A DNA stretch of 64,000 nucleotides from HGM11416 sp045596285 (GTDB lineage Bacteria > Bacillota > Clostridia > Christensenellales > Borkfalkiaceae), in the NCBI GenBank assembly GCA_045596285.1, contig JAZOCA010000130.1:1-64000 (forward strand), given 5' to 3'. Below are positions 26,475 to 36,200 of this stretch, in pieces (position 1 is the stretch's first letter; each line of letters begins with the position of its first letter). The translations under genes and the position numbers were made by a program. Below the pieces are notes generated by a model that had not been told where the DNA came from, made no database searches, and saw only the letters and a program-made list of their open reading frames with translations.

Positions 26475-27179
26475 TTATGAGATTATTATTAAAGAATATC
26501 GTTTGCTATCTTCTTCGCGTAATAAAAAATTCAAGTTGCAATCACCATATACTTCTTTTAAAATAGCAAGTGTTTTTTCCCTTTCTTTAAACAGTTTGGC
26601 TGTAAGCGGTATGCGGATTTTTACCTTCTTATCAAGGATGAGTTTTTTATCTATTTTTACAAGTAAAAAAAGATAGGGAATAAAGCGGTTGGAAATGACT
26701 CTGTAAGAAGGGCGGTATTCTTCGTTGAATTTTTTTGAATGGCGAATCGCCGGGTAGTTTAGGTTTTTCCATTCGCTATAAAAAGAGCAAAAATTATCGT
26801 AGTTAAATGGAAGTTGTTTGGCTAAAATAAGATCTTTTAAAACCGCAAGTTTATTTTGCAAAAGATAAACCCCCTTTTCTTCTTTTTTAGCAGAAAGAAA
26901 AAACAGTTTAGCAAGAGTTTTACTCTTTAATCCCTTGTTTAAAATTCCTAAATATACACGCGAATAATCTCCGTCTAATTTTTCTATTTGACAATCAGTT
27001 GGTTTTAATTCGTTATATTCGCAACTTAAATATTCTTCTGCCTTTTGCAAAGAAGAAATAAGATGATCGCACCCAAACGCGCTGTGAAATAAAAATTTGC
27101 ATAGGTCTTCAAGTTGCATATTAGGGTAGCGATAAAAATGATTTAAGATATTTTTTTTCGTTTTTGTATATTCCTTCAT
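26475..27179 (-). CDS. Unrecognised 234-aa cytosolic protein
   Basis: A 234-aa lysine-rich soluble protein with no signal peptide or membrane helix. Noticeable segments are FHSAFGCDHLI near residue 32 and YPAIRHSKKFNEEYRPSYRV near residue 142, which contain several His, Arg and Tyr residues that could form a ligand pocket. I have a faint memory of similar unannotated Bacillota proteins but cannot name a family. It is on the minus strand downstream of a Gfo/Idh gene, with a terminator on each side, so it is probably its own unit. Confidence 0.75.
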   Translation of the reverse strand: MKEYTKTKKNILNHFYRYPNMQLEDLCKFLFHSAFGCDHLISSLQKAEEYLSCEYNELKPTDCQIEKLDGDYSRVYLGILNKGLKSKTLAKLFFLSAKKEEKGVYLLQNKLAVLKDLILAKQLPFNYDNFCSFYSEWKNLNYPAIRHSKKFNEEYRPSYRVISNRFIPYLFLLVKIDKKLILDKKVKIRIPLTAKLFKEREKTLAILKEVYGDCNLNFLLREEDSKRYSLIIIS

Positions 27180-27261
27180 AACACACCTTTATAAAAGATG
27201 ATTTAAGTATAACATCATAATGCCGTTTTGGCAACCAAAATAAGACTTATAAAAAAAATAA

Positions 27262-27303
27262 ATAAAAAAAGTGGGGTTAACTGTGTTATAGCCCCACTTT
27301 TTT
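27262..27303. terminator. Terminator containing repeat copy H
   Basis: GTGGGG (27271-27276) pairs with CCCCAC (27292-27297), with A- and T-runs on the two sides. The loop region GTTAACTGTGTTATAG is a variant of the repeat core. On the minus strand it starts about 8 nt after the stop of the oxidoreductase gene at 27305. Confidence 0.85.
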
Positions 27304-27304
27304 A

Positions 27305-28330
27305 TTATTTTATCGTAACGGGAATATTCTTGCTTGAAGAAATTTCACAGCCAAGAATAACTTTTATAGCCCATAAAACTTCTTTGCAATCTACTGAAGA
27401 TGGAAGGTCTTTGGTTATGCTATTAATAAAACTATCTATCACTCCAGAGTTGGTGCGTAAAATTTCTTTGCCAAATTTTATTTCTTCGCCCGATTTCTTT
27501 TTAATTACAAGTGGAAAATTAGGATCTTTATGAATAAAGGCAATTCCTTCGCTACCGTAAATAGTAGTAGAGTTATCGCTTTCGCCGTAATAGGTCCAAC
27601 TTGCACATACCGTACCTATAACGCCACCTTTCGTTTTAAAAATACAAATGGCGTTATCTTCAACGTCTATGGGTTTTTCTGAAGGATATTTTTTATCTAA
27701 AGTGGTAAAGGAAGCGTAAACTTCGCATATTGTATCATTTAAAAGATATTGTAAAAGATCTGTTTTATGAACGCCTAAATCAGCCATTGCACCAAGCGCT
27801 GTTTTTTGCTTGTTAAAAAACCAGTTAGAACTTCCTTTATCAACACTCCAGTTTTCTGGGCCACCGTGCCCAAAAGTGCTTTTAAAAGTTAAAACCTTGC
27901 CTATAGCGCGATTATCAAGCATTTCTTTTGCTTTTATATGTGCGCAATCAAAACGTTGATCGTGCGCTATCATTAGTATTTTGCCGGATTTTTCTTGAGC
28001 TTTTATCATATCTTCGCACTCTTCTACGCTCAAGGCCATAGGCTTTTCGCAAAGCACGTGCTTACCGGCGTTTAATGCTTTAATAGTAACGCTTGCGTGA
28101 AAACAGTTTGCAACGCAAACGCTTACAGCGTCTATTTTTTTATCATTTAAAAGGTCGTCTATGCAAGCGTATGCAATGCCGCCGTATTTATCGGCTAGAT
28201 TTTTTGCTCTTTCGTGCACGCAATCGTAAAATGCGTATAAGGCTACGTTTTTGTTGCTTGCGTATTCAGGTGCGTGTCTGGTTTGGGCAATGCTTCCACA
28301 ACCAACTATTGCCACGTTTATTTTTTTCAT
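27305..28330 (-). CDS. Gfo/Idh/MocA-family oxidoreductase (1)
   Basis: A 341-aa NAD(P)-dependent sugar or polyol oxidoreductase. The Rossmann motif VGCGSIAQ is at residues 9-16 and the family EKPMALS motif is near residue 95. The C-terminal substrate domain is complete. It is read in the same direction as the upstream GH3 gene, 42 nt away, and is likely co-transcribed. Its ATG lacks a Shine-Dalgarno sequence; the upstream gap is filled by intergenic repeat copy I. It may oxidise a sugar released by the GH3 enzyme, but the substrate is unknown. Confidence 0.9.
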   Translation of the reverse strand: MKKINVAIVGCGSIAQTRHAPEYASNKNVALYAFYDCVHERAKNLADKYGGIAYACIDDLLNDKKIDAVSVCVANCFHASVTIKALNAGKHVLCEKPMALSVEECEDMIKAQEKSGKILMIAHDQRFDCAHIKAKEMLDNRAIGKVLTFKSTFGHGGPENWSVDKGSSNWFFNKQKTALGAMADLGVHKTDLLQYLLNDTICEVYASFTTLDKKYPSEKPIDVEDNAICIFKTKGGVIGTVCASWTYYGESDNSTTIYGSEGIAFIHKDPNFPLVIKKKSGEEIKFGKEILRTNSGVIDSFINSITKDLPSSVDCKEVLWAIKVILGCEISSSKNIPVTIK

Positions 28331-28332
28331 AT

Positions 28333-28363
28333 TAAAAGTAGGTCTATAGGTCGATTATCGAGC
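28333..28363 (-). repeat. TAATCG/CTATAG intergenic repeat, copy I
   Basis: On the minus strand the core reads TCGATAATCGACCTATAG followed by ACCTACTTTT. It occupies the 42-nt gap between the GH3 stop and the oxidoreductase ATG, inside a likely operon. Confidence 0.75.
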
Positions 28364-28372
28364 AAAATCGAT

Positions 28373-30346
28373 TTATATTTGCGATTGTTGGGTGCTTTCT
28401 TCGCGTTTAATAACTATTCTTTTTACAAGTTTAATGTCGCTAACGGAAGAGCCTATCATAATTTCAAAATCGCCGTCGTCTACCTGCCATCTGTTTAGCG
28501 CGGTGCTGTAATATGCGAAACAGCGGTAGTTAAGGGGGATGGTAATTCGTTTTGTTTCACCAGCCTTAATTAAATCTTTAGAAAAGCCTTTAAGTTCTTT
28601 TTCGGGGCGTGCTACCGTGCAAAATACGTCCTTTACGTAAAGTTGAGAAACTTCTTTAGCATCTACGTTAGAAGTGTTAGTTATATCGTAGCTTACTTCG
28701 TAATCGCATTTACCTTTTTGCGTTACGGTTAGGTTAGAATATTCAAAATTAGCGTAAGAAAGGCCGTGGCCGAATGGGAATAGAACGGGAACGTTAAAAG
28801 TATCGTAGTATCTGTAACCCATAAATATTCCTTCGGTATATCTTTCGCTAAAGGGGTGGGTAATATTTTTAACTGGGCAATCTTCAAGCGATAAAGGATA
28901 AGTTTCGCTAAGTTTACCGCTTGGGCTTACTTTGCCAATTAAAATTTTAGAAAGGGCTTCGTTTACCCCTTCGCCTGAATATCCAGCTAAAACAACTGCG
29001 CTAACTTTATCTATCCAAGCGCTCATATCAATTGCGCTACCTGCATAAAGCACTACGATAACGTTTTTGTTGTATTTTGCGGTGTTGATAATTAATTGTT
29101 CGTGCATGAAGGGAAGTTTGATGTTTTTTCTATCAAACCCTTCGCTTTCTATACCGCCGTCATCACCAAGGCATAAAATTACGCTATCTGCGTGGTAAGC
29201 GCTTTGATAAACCGCCTTTGTTCTATGCGTATCGCCGTTTGGAAACATCAGCGCGCTAACGTATTCAACGCTTGCATTTTCGCCTAAATCTTCTTTAATA
29301 AGGTCTGCAAGATTTTTCTGTTTATAATCTGTTTGAACGTAAGCCGAACCGCCCCCGCCGATGGGTGGATTTTCTGCAAAATGTCCGCAAACGCTAATCT
29401 TTTTGCCCGTTAACGGCAAAGCGTTTTCGTTTTTAAGAAGAACAATTCCTTCTTTGGCGATTTCAACCGCGTTTTGGTGGCGTTGTTCTTTAGTCGTTGA
29501 AACCTTCTTTTTTGCTTGACACTTTTCAATAAGATTAAGCATATTTTGGGCGCAAAAGTCAATTTGTTCCTCGCTTACGTAGCCCATTTCAAGCGCTTTT
29601 TTTAGGCTGTCGAAGTGATTTTGGCAGTAGGGCATAACAAGGTCTAAAGTGGCGATAATCGACTTATATGCCGATCTATACGCGCCCCAGTCTGAAACGA
29701 TAACCCCTTTAAAACCAAAATCATCACGAAGGTAGTCTTTTAAATATTTTTTATTTTCAGCAGCATAAACGCCGTTAATAAGATTGTAACTGCACATAAC
29801 GGTATATGGTTGCGCTTCAACTGCTTTTTCAAATGCGGGAAGATATATTTCTCGCAGAGTTCTTTCGTCTATTTCGCTATTATGGTATAGGCGTTCGGTT
29901 TCGTAATTGTTTGCAAGATAATGTTTTAAACTCGTGCCAACCTTTTTATCTTGTACGCCTTGGATATATTCTTTTGCCAAAGTTCCCGCAAGAAAAGGAT
30001 CTTCAGAAAAATATTCAAAGTTTCTTCCGCAAAGGGGTGTTCTTTTCATGTTTACACCCGGGGCTAAAAGAACGTCTACGTTATTATCTATACAGTCGTC
30101 TGCAATAGTAGATCCGTCTAAATAAGCACATTCTTTATTCCAAGAGTTTGCTAAGGTAGAAATATTGGGCATTGCGGTTGCTTTAACCGTTTGGTCGTTT
30201 TCGTCCACTTTCCTTAAGCCGTTAGGTCCATCGCTTAAATGAAGAACGGGAAGTTTGCCGTTGGCATCATAAGTGTGCCAGAAATCTACGCCACAAAGTA
30301 ATTTTATCTTTTCGTCTAACGTAAAATCTTTCAAATTATATTTCAT
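28373..30346 (-). CDS. GH3 beta-glycosidase
   Basis: A 657-aa cytosolic GH3 enzyme without signal peptide. It has the barrel domain with KHYLANN (residues 141-147) and nucleophile Asp219 in VIVSDWG. The second alpha/beta domain carries an ESEGFDR motif holding the acid/base Glu, and a C-terminal fibronectin-like domain follows. AAAGGAGT precedes the start. It likely cleaves an imported beta-glucoside or beta-xyloside-type oligosaccharide. It is divergent from an AraC regulator, which probably controls it, and is followed by an oxidoreductase gene. Confidence 0.93.
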   Translation of the reverse strand: MKYNLKDFTLDEKIKLLCGVDFWHTYDANGKLPVLHLSDGPNGLRKVDENDQTVKATAMPNISTLANSWNKECAYLDGSTIADDCIDNNVDVLLAPGVNMKRTPLCGRNFEYFSEDPFLAGTLAKEYIQGVQDKKVGTSLKHYLANNYETERLYHNSEIDERTLREIYLPAFEKAVEAQPYTVMCSYNLINGVYAAENKKYLKDYLRDDFGFKGVIVSDWGAYRSAYKSIIATLDLVMPYCQNHFDSLKKALEMGYVSEEQIDFCAQNMLNLIEKCQAKKKVSTTKEQRHQNAVEIAKEGIVLLKNENALPLTGKKISVCGHFAENPPIGGGGSAYVQTDYKQKNLADLIKEDLGENASVEYVSALMFPNGDTHRTKAVYQSAYHADSVILCLGDDGGIESEGFDRKNIKLPFMHEQLIINTAKYNKNVIVVLYAGSAIDMSAWIDKVSAVVLAGYSGEGVNEALSKILIGKVSPSGKLSETYPLSLEDCPVKNITHPFSERYTEGIFMGYRYYDTFNVPVLFPFGHGLSYANFEYSNLTVTQKGKCDYEVSYDITNTSNVDAKEVSQLYVKDVFCTVARPEKELKGFSKDLIKAGETKRITIPLNYRCFAYYSTALNRWQVDDGDFEIMIGSSVSDIKLVKRIVIKREESTQQSQI

Positions 30347-30454
30347 ATAAGTAACTCCTTTATTGTTATTGCCGCATTCCTTTTTTGCCTTTGTCTAAGC
30401 GTTCTTATAATTTAATGATAGCATATATTTTTTGCGAATAATTAACAATTTTGC

Positions 30455-30483
30455 TTTGTTTTATTCTCATTTTATGATATAAT
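30455..30483 (+). promoter_or_regulatory. Promoter of araC-type gene (1)
   Basis: A good TATAAT box (30478-30483) with a weak TTTGTT at -35 (30455-30460) and a 17-nt spacer. It lies in the 179-nt gap shared with the divergent GH3 gene. Confidence 0.55.
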
Positions 30484-30525
30484 GCAAAAAAAACACAAGT
30501 AAAACAAAAAAGTGCAAGGAATAAA

Positions 30526-31290
30526 ATGTTAAACTTTTACGAAGAACACAGAAGCGGTAATTCGGGTTTTATGGTAAGTACAAAAGGCTCGCTGACTTTT
30601 CCGCCACATTTTCATCAAAACGTAGAAATACTTATTATGTTAGAAGGAAGTCAACAAATCACGGTAGGCGGTAATTCTTTTATTGCAAAAATCGGTTCGG
30701 TGGTTGTAATAGATAATTTTGTTGTTCATTCTTACGGCGAAGGCGAAACAAAGGAATATTACGCGCTTATTTTGCCATACGATAAAGTGGAAGAGTTTAA
30801 CCGTTTGCGCCGTGATATGGTGTTGAAGCAAATTCACGTTGAAGAGAGTGATTTCGCACTCTCGATTGCGCAAATCATTCGCGAGCATTTAAACGAAAAC
30901 GCCACCGAATATCAAAGGGATTGTGCAGTGAACTTAATCATGGCGTTAATTTTAAAAAAATGTGGATTAACGCAAGGTGAACGCGGAAGTGAAAACGGGC
31001 TAATACATAAAATTTTATCTTTTAGCCAAGAACATTTTAAAGAAAATATCAGTTTAAAAAGCGTAGCCAAAGAACTGGGTTATGCCGAAGGGTATTTATC
31101 AAGAGTTTTTCATCATTATTTTAAAGAGAGTTATCCGCGCTACGTAAACGGTTTAAGGTTAAATTATATTGAACGCGAACTGCAAAAAAAGGAAAAAAAC
31201 GTTACCGAACTTATTTTTGAAGCGGGTTTTAATAGTTTTCAAACCTATTACCGTTCTAAACAATTGATAGGCAATAATGCCGATCTTTAA
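30526..31290 (+). CDS. AraC-family regulator (1)
   Basis: A 254-aa regulator with an N-terminal cupin (PPHFHQNVEILIMLEG, GSVVVIDNFVVHSYGEG) for ligand sensing and a C-terminal double helix-turn-helix (about residues 160-250). The second helix-turn-helix region ends slightly early (FQTYYRSKQLIGNNADL) relative to usual AraC proteins. It is divergent from the GH3 gene and upstream of the second sugar locus, so it probably activates one or both. Confidence 0.9.
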   Translation: MLNFYEEHRSGNSGFMVSTKGSLTFPPHFHQNVEILIMLEGSQQITVGGNSFIAKIGSVVVIDNFVVHSYGEGETKEYYALILPYDKVEEFNRLRRDMVLKQIHVEESDFALSIAQIIREHLNENATEYQRDCAVNLIMALILKKCGLTQGERGSENGLIHKILSFSQEHFKENISLKSVAKELGYAEGYLSRVFHHYFKESYPRYVNGLRLNYIERELQKKEKNVTELIFEAGFNSFQTYYRSKQLIGNNADL

Positions 31291-31490
31291 ACAGTCGCTT
31301 GATTTTTAAGTAAAAAACAAAAACCTGCTAACGTAAAGAATTTCTAACTTCCTTTTTTAGTTAATTTAGCGACGTGCAAGTAATAAAAGGAACAATCATT
31401 TTACAAATGTGAAAGTGATAAAAAGCATGAAATTTTCTTTTTGCGCCTATTATAACAATTGCTAAAAATGAATAATGCGAAATTTTCTAG

Positions 31491-31516
31491 CGCCTTGCTG
31501 TGCAGGGCGTTTTTTT
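31491..31516 (+). terminator. Hairpin terminator 200 nt after araC
   Basis: CGCCTTGC (31491-31498) pairs with GCAGGGCG (31502-31509, one wobble) around TGT, then seven T follow. It is either a distant terminator of the araC transcript or the 3' end of a short non-coding RNA starting near 31460. The rest of 31291-31740 shows no supported gene. Confidence 0.7.
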
Positions 31517-31752
31517 CTTGCACAACAGTAAAAAGGGGTTACGAAAAAACAAAAGGTCAAAAGGTAAAACTAAAAATCATCTTTCAAAACTATCGTATAC
31601 CCACCTTTTGCTTCAAAAGTCTTATAGATATAACAAAACGTCAATAAAAATGCAGTATTTTATCGTTTTATGGGATAAAAAAACACAACAAAATCAAAGT
31701 AAAAAATTTTTAAATACAGTACAAAAGCACAATATTACAAAACATAACCCCC

Positions 31753-31781
31753 TTGACAGTTCTTTTATGTGATTGTATAAT
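31753..31781 (+). promoter_or_regulatory. Promoter of second glycan operon
   Basis: Consensus TTGACA (31753-31758), a 17-nt spacer and consensus TATAAT (31776-31781). The leader is about 100 nt, and AAGGA precedes the ATG at 31888. AT-rich sequence with ACAAAAGCACAATATTACA just upstream may hold a regulator site. Confidence 0.85.
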
Positions 31782-31887
31782 TGAAACAAGGTGAAAAAGA
31801 AAAGCACCCTTTGGCGAAAAAATTAAAGATAACGAAAACAAGCACAAAAACTATTTTAGCAATTAAGAAATTATAAGGACAAAGAAA

Positions 31888-33159
31888 ATGAAAAAATTCA
31901 CAGTTGCAATAATAGGTTGCGGTTCGCGTGGGGCAGAAGCCTACGGAAGAGAAATGTTCGAACAAAAAAACAAGTTCGAAATAGTATCTCTTTTCGACGT
32001 CCGCAAAGAAAAATTAGATAAATACGGCGCCGTATTCGGCGTAAAAGATGAAAACCGTTTTTTAACCGAAGAAGAGTTTTTTGAAAAACGCCGAGCAGAC
32101 GTTGTAGTTATCGCGTCGCTTGATAATGACCACGTTCGTCAATGTGAAAAGGCGCTTGCGCTTGGCTACGACGTTCTTATAGAAAAACCTATTACGGGTA
32201 GCGAATTTGAATGTGAAAAACTTCTTAAAGCATATCGTAAATACGGCGGAAAGGTAGTCGTTTGCCACGTTTTACGTTATGCGCCCGCATATATTAAGGT
32301 TAAAGAACTGTTGGACTTAGGCATTTGCGGAAATCTTGTTATGATAGATTCTATCGAACAAGTTTGTTATTGGCACCAAGCGCATAGTTTTGTTCGTGGA
32401 AACTGGCGAAACAGCGAAGAAAGTTCGCCTATGATATTGCAGAAGTGTTGCCATGATTTAGATCTATTGCAGTATTATGCTTCAAGTAAATGCGATACCA
32501 TTTCATCAATAGGCGATTTACGTCACTTTAGAAGGGAAAATCAACCCGAAGGCGCTTCGGATAGATGTACCGAATGTAAATACGTTAATTCTTGCGTATA
32601 CAGCGCGGAAAGTATTTACGTAGGCAACTGGAAGAGCGTTGGCTCGCCTGAAAACTGCTGGCCGTATAACGCGATAACAACAGCATCTCCGTTAACCGAA
32701 GAAGCAATACGCGAAGCGATAAAAACAGGTCCTTACGGCAGATGTGTTTACGCTTGCGATAACGACGTAGTAGATAATCAAATAGTGGCTATGACCTTTA
32801 CGAACGGTATAACGGCAAACTTAAGAATGACGGCGTTTACCGCAGGTGGCGGTAGAATTATGAAATTTTACTGCACGCACGGGCAGATAGAATTAAACGA
32901 CGCAGAAAACAGAGTATACGTTCGTAAATTCAACCAACCAGAAGAAATTATAGACGTAAACGCTTTACTAAGTGAAGGCGGGCACAACCACGGCGGTGGA
33001 GACGGCGGGATAATAAAGGATTTTTACAACGTTTTATGCGGTGAAGAAGAAGCGCCCACCCGCTTAGAAGGTTCTATAGAAAGCCATATAATGGCAATTA
33101 GAGCTGAAGAGTCAAGAAAGCAAGGTGGCATTTTATTAAAAATAAGAAAGAATAAATAA
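31888..33159 (+). CDS. Gfo/Idh/MocA-family protein with Cys cluster
   Basis: A 423-aa oxidoreductase of the Gfo/Idh/MocA family: Rossmann motif IGCGSRGAE at residues 8-16 and EKPITGSE near 98. A substrate domain with a HNHGGGDGG segment follows near the end. An insertion around residue 230 carries CTECKYVNSCVYSAES, a Cys-x2-Cys-x5-Cys arrangement that could bind a metal or be redox active. It opens the importer operon of the second glycan locus. Substrate is unknown. It is not closely alike to the shorter oxidoreductase at 27305-28330. Confidence 0.88.
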   Translation: MKKFTVAIIGCGSRGAEAYGREMFEQKNKFEIVSLFDVRKEKLDKYGAVFGVKDENRFLTEEEFFEKRRADVVVIASLDNDHVRQCEKALALGYDVLIEKPITGSEFECEKLLKAYRKYGGKVVVCHVLRYAPAYIKVKELLDLGICGNLVMIDSIEQVCYWHQAHSFVRGNWRNSEESSPMILQKCCHDLDLLQYYASSKCDTISSIGDLRHFRRENQPEGASDRCTECKYVNSCVYSAESIYVGNWKSVGSPENCWPYNAITTASPLTEEAIREAIKTGPYGRCVYACDNDVVDNQIVAMTFTNGITANLRMTAFTAGGGRIMKFYCTHGQIELNDAENRVYVRKFNQPEEIIDVNALLSEGGHNHGGGDGGIIKDFYNVLCGEEEAPTRLEGSIESHIMAIRAEESRKQGGILLKIRKNK

Positions 33160-33278
33160 GGTTTACGCATGGAAACTTAACCGATTTTTCGGTAAAAGAT
33201 ATAGGCTGTTTGCAAAGGGATTAAATATATTTACGTTTTGCAAAAAAAGGCCGAAAATAAAAAATATAGGAGAAAATT

Positions 33279-36200
33279 ATGAACAAAAAAACTTTAGTGT
33301 TAGTCTCTCTTCTTCTAACTTCATGCATTTTGTTTAGCGCTTGTGTTGGAAAAAAGGACAGCAGTTCTGGCTTAAGCGGCGTTAATGACGCTCCTAAAAG
33401 TTATCAAGAAAGCATTAACGTAGGCTCAAACGAAGTTAAAGTTTACGGTAGTGGTCAAGAGCCCTCTTCAGATTATATTACCGTAGGGTTTGATGAAACT
33501 AACGATTTACTTTACAATAACGAATATCAAGGATGGGTTGTGCTTGAAGAACCACTATTAGGCGGATTGCCTTCGGTTGGTTATAAGGGCAATCTTCCCG
33601 AAGTAAAAGCGGTTTCGCTTTCTACCGGTTGGTCTTGTTTTGAAGCAACTCCCGGAAATTTCGATTGGACCGCTATGGATGAAACCATTGAATACTGGGT
33701 AGGGCAAGGTAAAACCATAAACATGCGTCTTTGTACTGACGGTTTAGAACTTAACCAAGGCGTTGTAAACGGATGCCCGGAATGGTTATTCCACGAACCC
33801 TATAACGTGCCAAAAGTTATCAACCAGGGCGATATTTTTGCAGATCTTTCTAGCGTAGTATATCAAACGGAATTGCGTAGATTCCTAAGTGCTTTTGCCA
33901 AGCATTACACAAGCGAAGATTATCCATATCGCGATGCTATTGAAGTTGTAGAATTACGCGGTTACGGCATGGTTGGCGAATGGCACTCAGGCTGGAATAC
34001 GTATAACAGTATTGAAGAAAGAACGGCTGCTCTTTGCGAAACTATAGACGCGTGGCGTGAAGCGTGGGGCGATAAGCTTTTAGTTTTATCTTGCACTTAC
34101 GAATTCTTAAATAATATGTGGGGCGTTAACAGCGCGCAAACCTACGAAGACTTTATGTACTGGATGGGTTACGATTACGCTCTTACTTTAGATAATATTA
34201 CTTTCCGTCGTGACGGTATCGCGTTTGCTCTGCAACAATGGGATCAAAGAATGGCAACCGATTATTACTATCTTAACACAGGGCTTCCTTTGTTTGGCGA
34301 AATCGGCGATGGTTATCACAAACACACTGAAGACGATTCTTATCCTTTATTTGAAGCGATGAACGAAGCTCTTCACAAATGGAAAGTTAACTATAACACC
34401 GTTATTGGTTGGGTTGCGCAGGACTTCGATATCGTTATTAAAAACGAAGAAGAGCATATTGAGTACTTCAACAGATACCAAGGTTACAGATTAGTTCCCG
34501 ATCAGGTAAACTATTCTGCAAACGTAAAAGCGGGCGATAAGTTCTACTTTAACTCTTTCTGGTCTAATAAAGGCGTAGGTAGATTATGGGTAGATCACGA
34601 TTTAACCGTATATTTTGAAAACGAACTTGGTCAAACGGTATATAGCGGTGCGGATGCAAGATTTACCCCTACTGCAATCAACGGTGGCGAAAGCCATTAC
34701 TTCAACCTTTCTTATTCTCTTCCCGAAAATTTAGAAAAGGGTACTTACACCGTTAAGTTCGCTATAACGGATAAAGAAGGTAAGCCTGCAATCGAAATGC
34801 CTATTTCAGGCAATGACGGCGCTAAAAAATACTATTTAGGTCAAGTTACTGTTGGTGATAATCCCGCAAGTGATATTGCGGGTATGGATGACTTAGGTTC
34901 TTCTACTTCATTTACCGCAGTAGGCAACGGCAAAATAACTAATAGATTAGTTAACGTAGACGGAACTAAGGCTATCGTTGGCGAAGGAAGCGCAGTTTTT
35001 GCAAAGGGCAAAAAATTAGAAAACGGCAAAACCTATTATATTTCCTTTGATTACAAGGCAAACAAGGCTAAAAAAGATATAACTATCACAGATAGCAGTA
35101 GATATTTAGTAGGCGCTTATTCAGATAAAGCGGGCTGGGGAGATAGTTACAGTTGGTTAGACGTTTCAAATAATATAAGTCACAGAACGGCAACTATAAA
35201 AGTTCCTAACGACGGCAACGAATATTACGTAGCATTTGGCGGTGAGAACGACGTTGCTCAAATTGCAATCGATAACGTTTGCGTAGCGTCTGCAAACAAT
35301 CTAAATCCGGAATTTAGAATTAACCCCAACTATACCGAAAATAAGGGTAACGGCGTTTACGAAATTAAAAGCACTATTAACCAAAACTGGGCTCAAGGGT
35401 TACAGCTTAAACAAAAACTTGATTCATATTCAACCTATATGATCACTTTTGACGCTCAAACTGTAACGGAAATTTCTGGTGGCGGTTTCTTCTACGTAGC
35501 GCTTGTAGATCCTTCTATGAACTACGACGTTAAGAAAGAATCTATCAAAGCTTTCACAGAAGATAGAATAGGATCTTTCTGGACTCCCGCAGATTACGGA
35601 TATATGCAGTATTCTTATCTTTTCACAACTGAAGAATACACTGATGACTGGCATTTGGTATTCGGCGTAAGAAATAGGGGCGCGGTTTCTATTAAAAACG
35701 TTAAACTCACAAAGATAAGCACTGATTACACTTATGATGCAGATGATATTAAAAACGCTCATAACGTAGTTCCAAACAAGAACATCAACGTTGATGAAAA
35801 CGGTTTAGTAGAAAACTTTGAAGCAGGCGTATTCAACGGTGGAGCAATGTTCCCCGGTATGTCGATGGGTGTTATCAAACGCGGTACTCACGTTATTAGC
35901 GGTAACTATTCTTGTTACGTAGAAAACTACAATACTTTACATCAGTTCTATGAATTTAACGTATTCTGCCAGACTAACCTTGCAGACGTAAGATTCTCGC
36001 CCAACACGACGTATAGGGTACGCTTTAAATTTATGGTAATTGCAGACGTTAAACCCGAAGAAGGCGGGCAGTTCTATTGCTTAGCTCGTGAAGACGGCTC
36101 TTTTGCCCACGATAAAGGCATATTCGAATGGAAGAGCGGTTATGAAGTTGGCGAAGTATATTCGGTAGAATATGAATTTACAACTGGGCCTGCAAGCAAC

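Noticed and set aside
31459..31772. Two overlapping small open frames of 62 and 90 codons
   Set aside because: No ribosome site is seen, they cross a clear terminator and the consensus promoter at 31753-31781, and the composition is low complexity.
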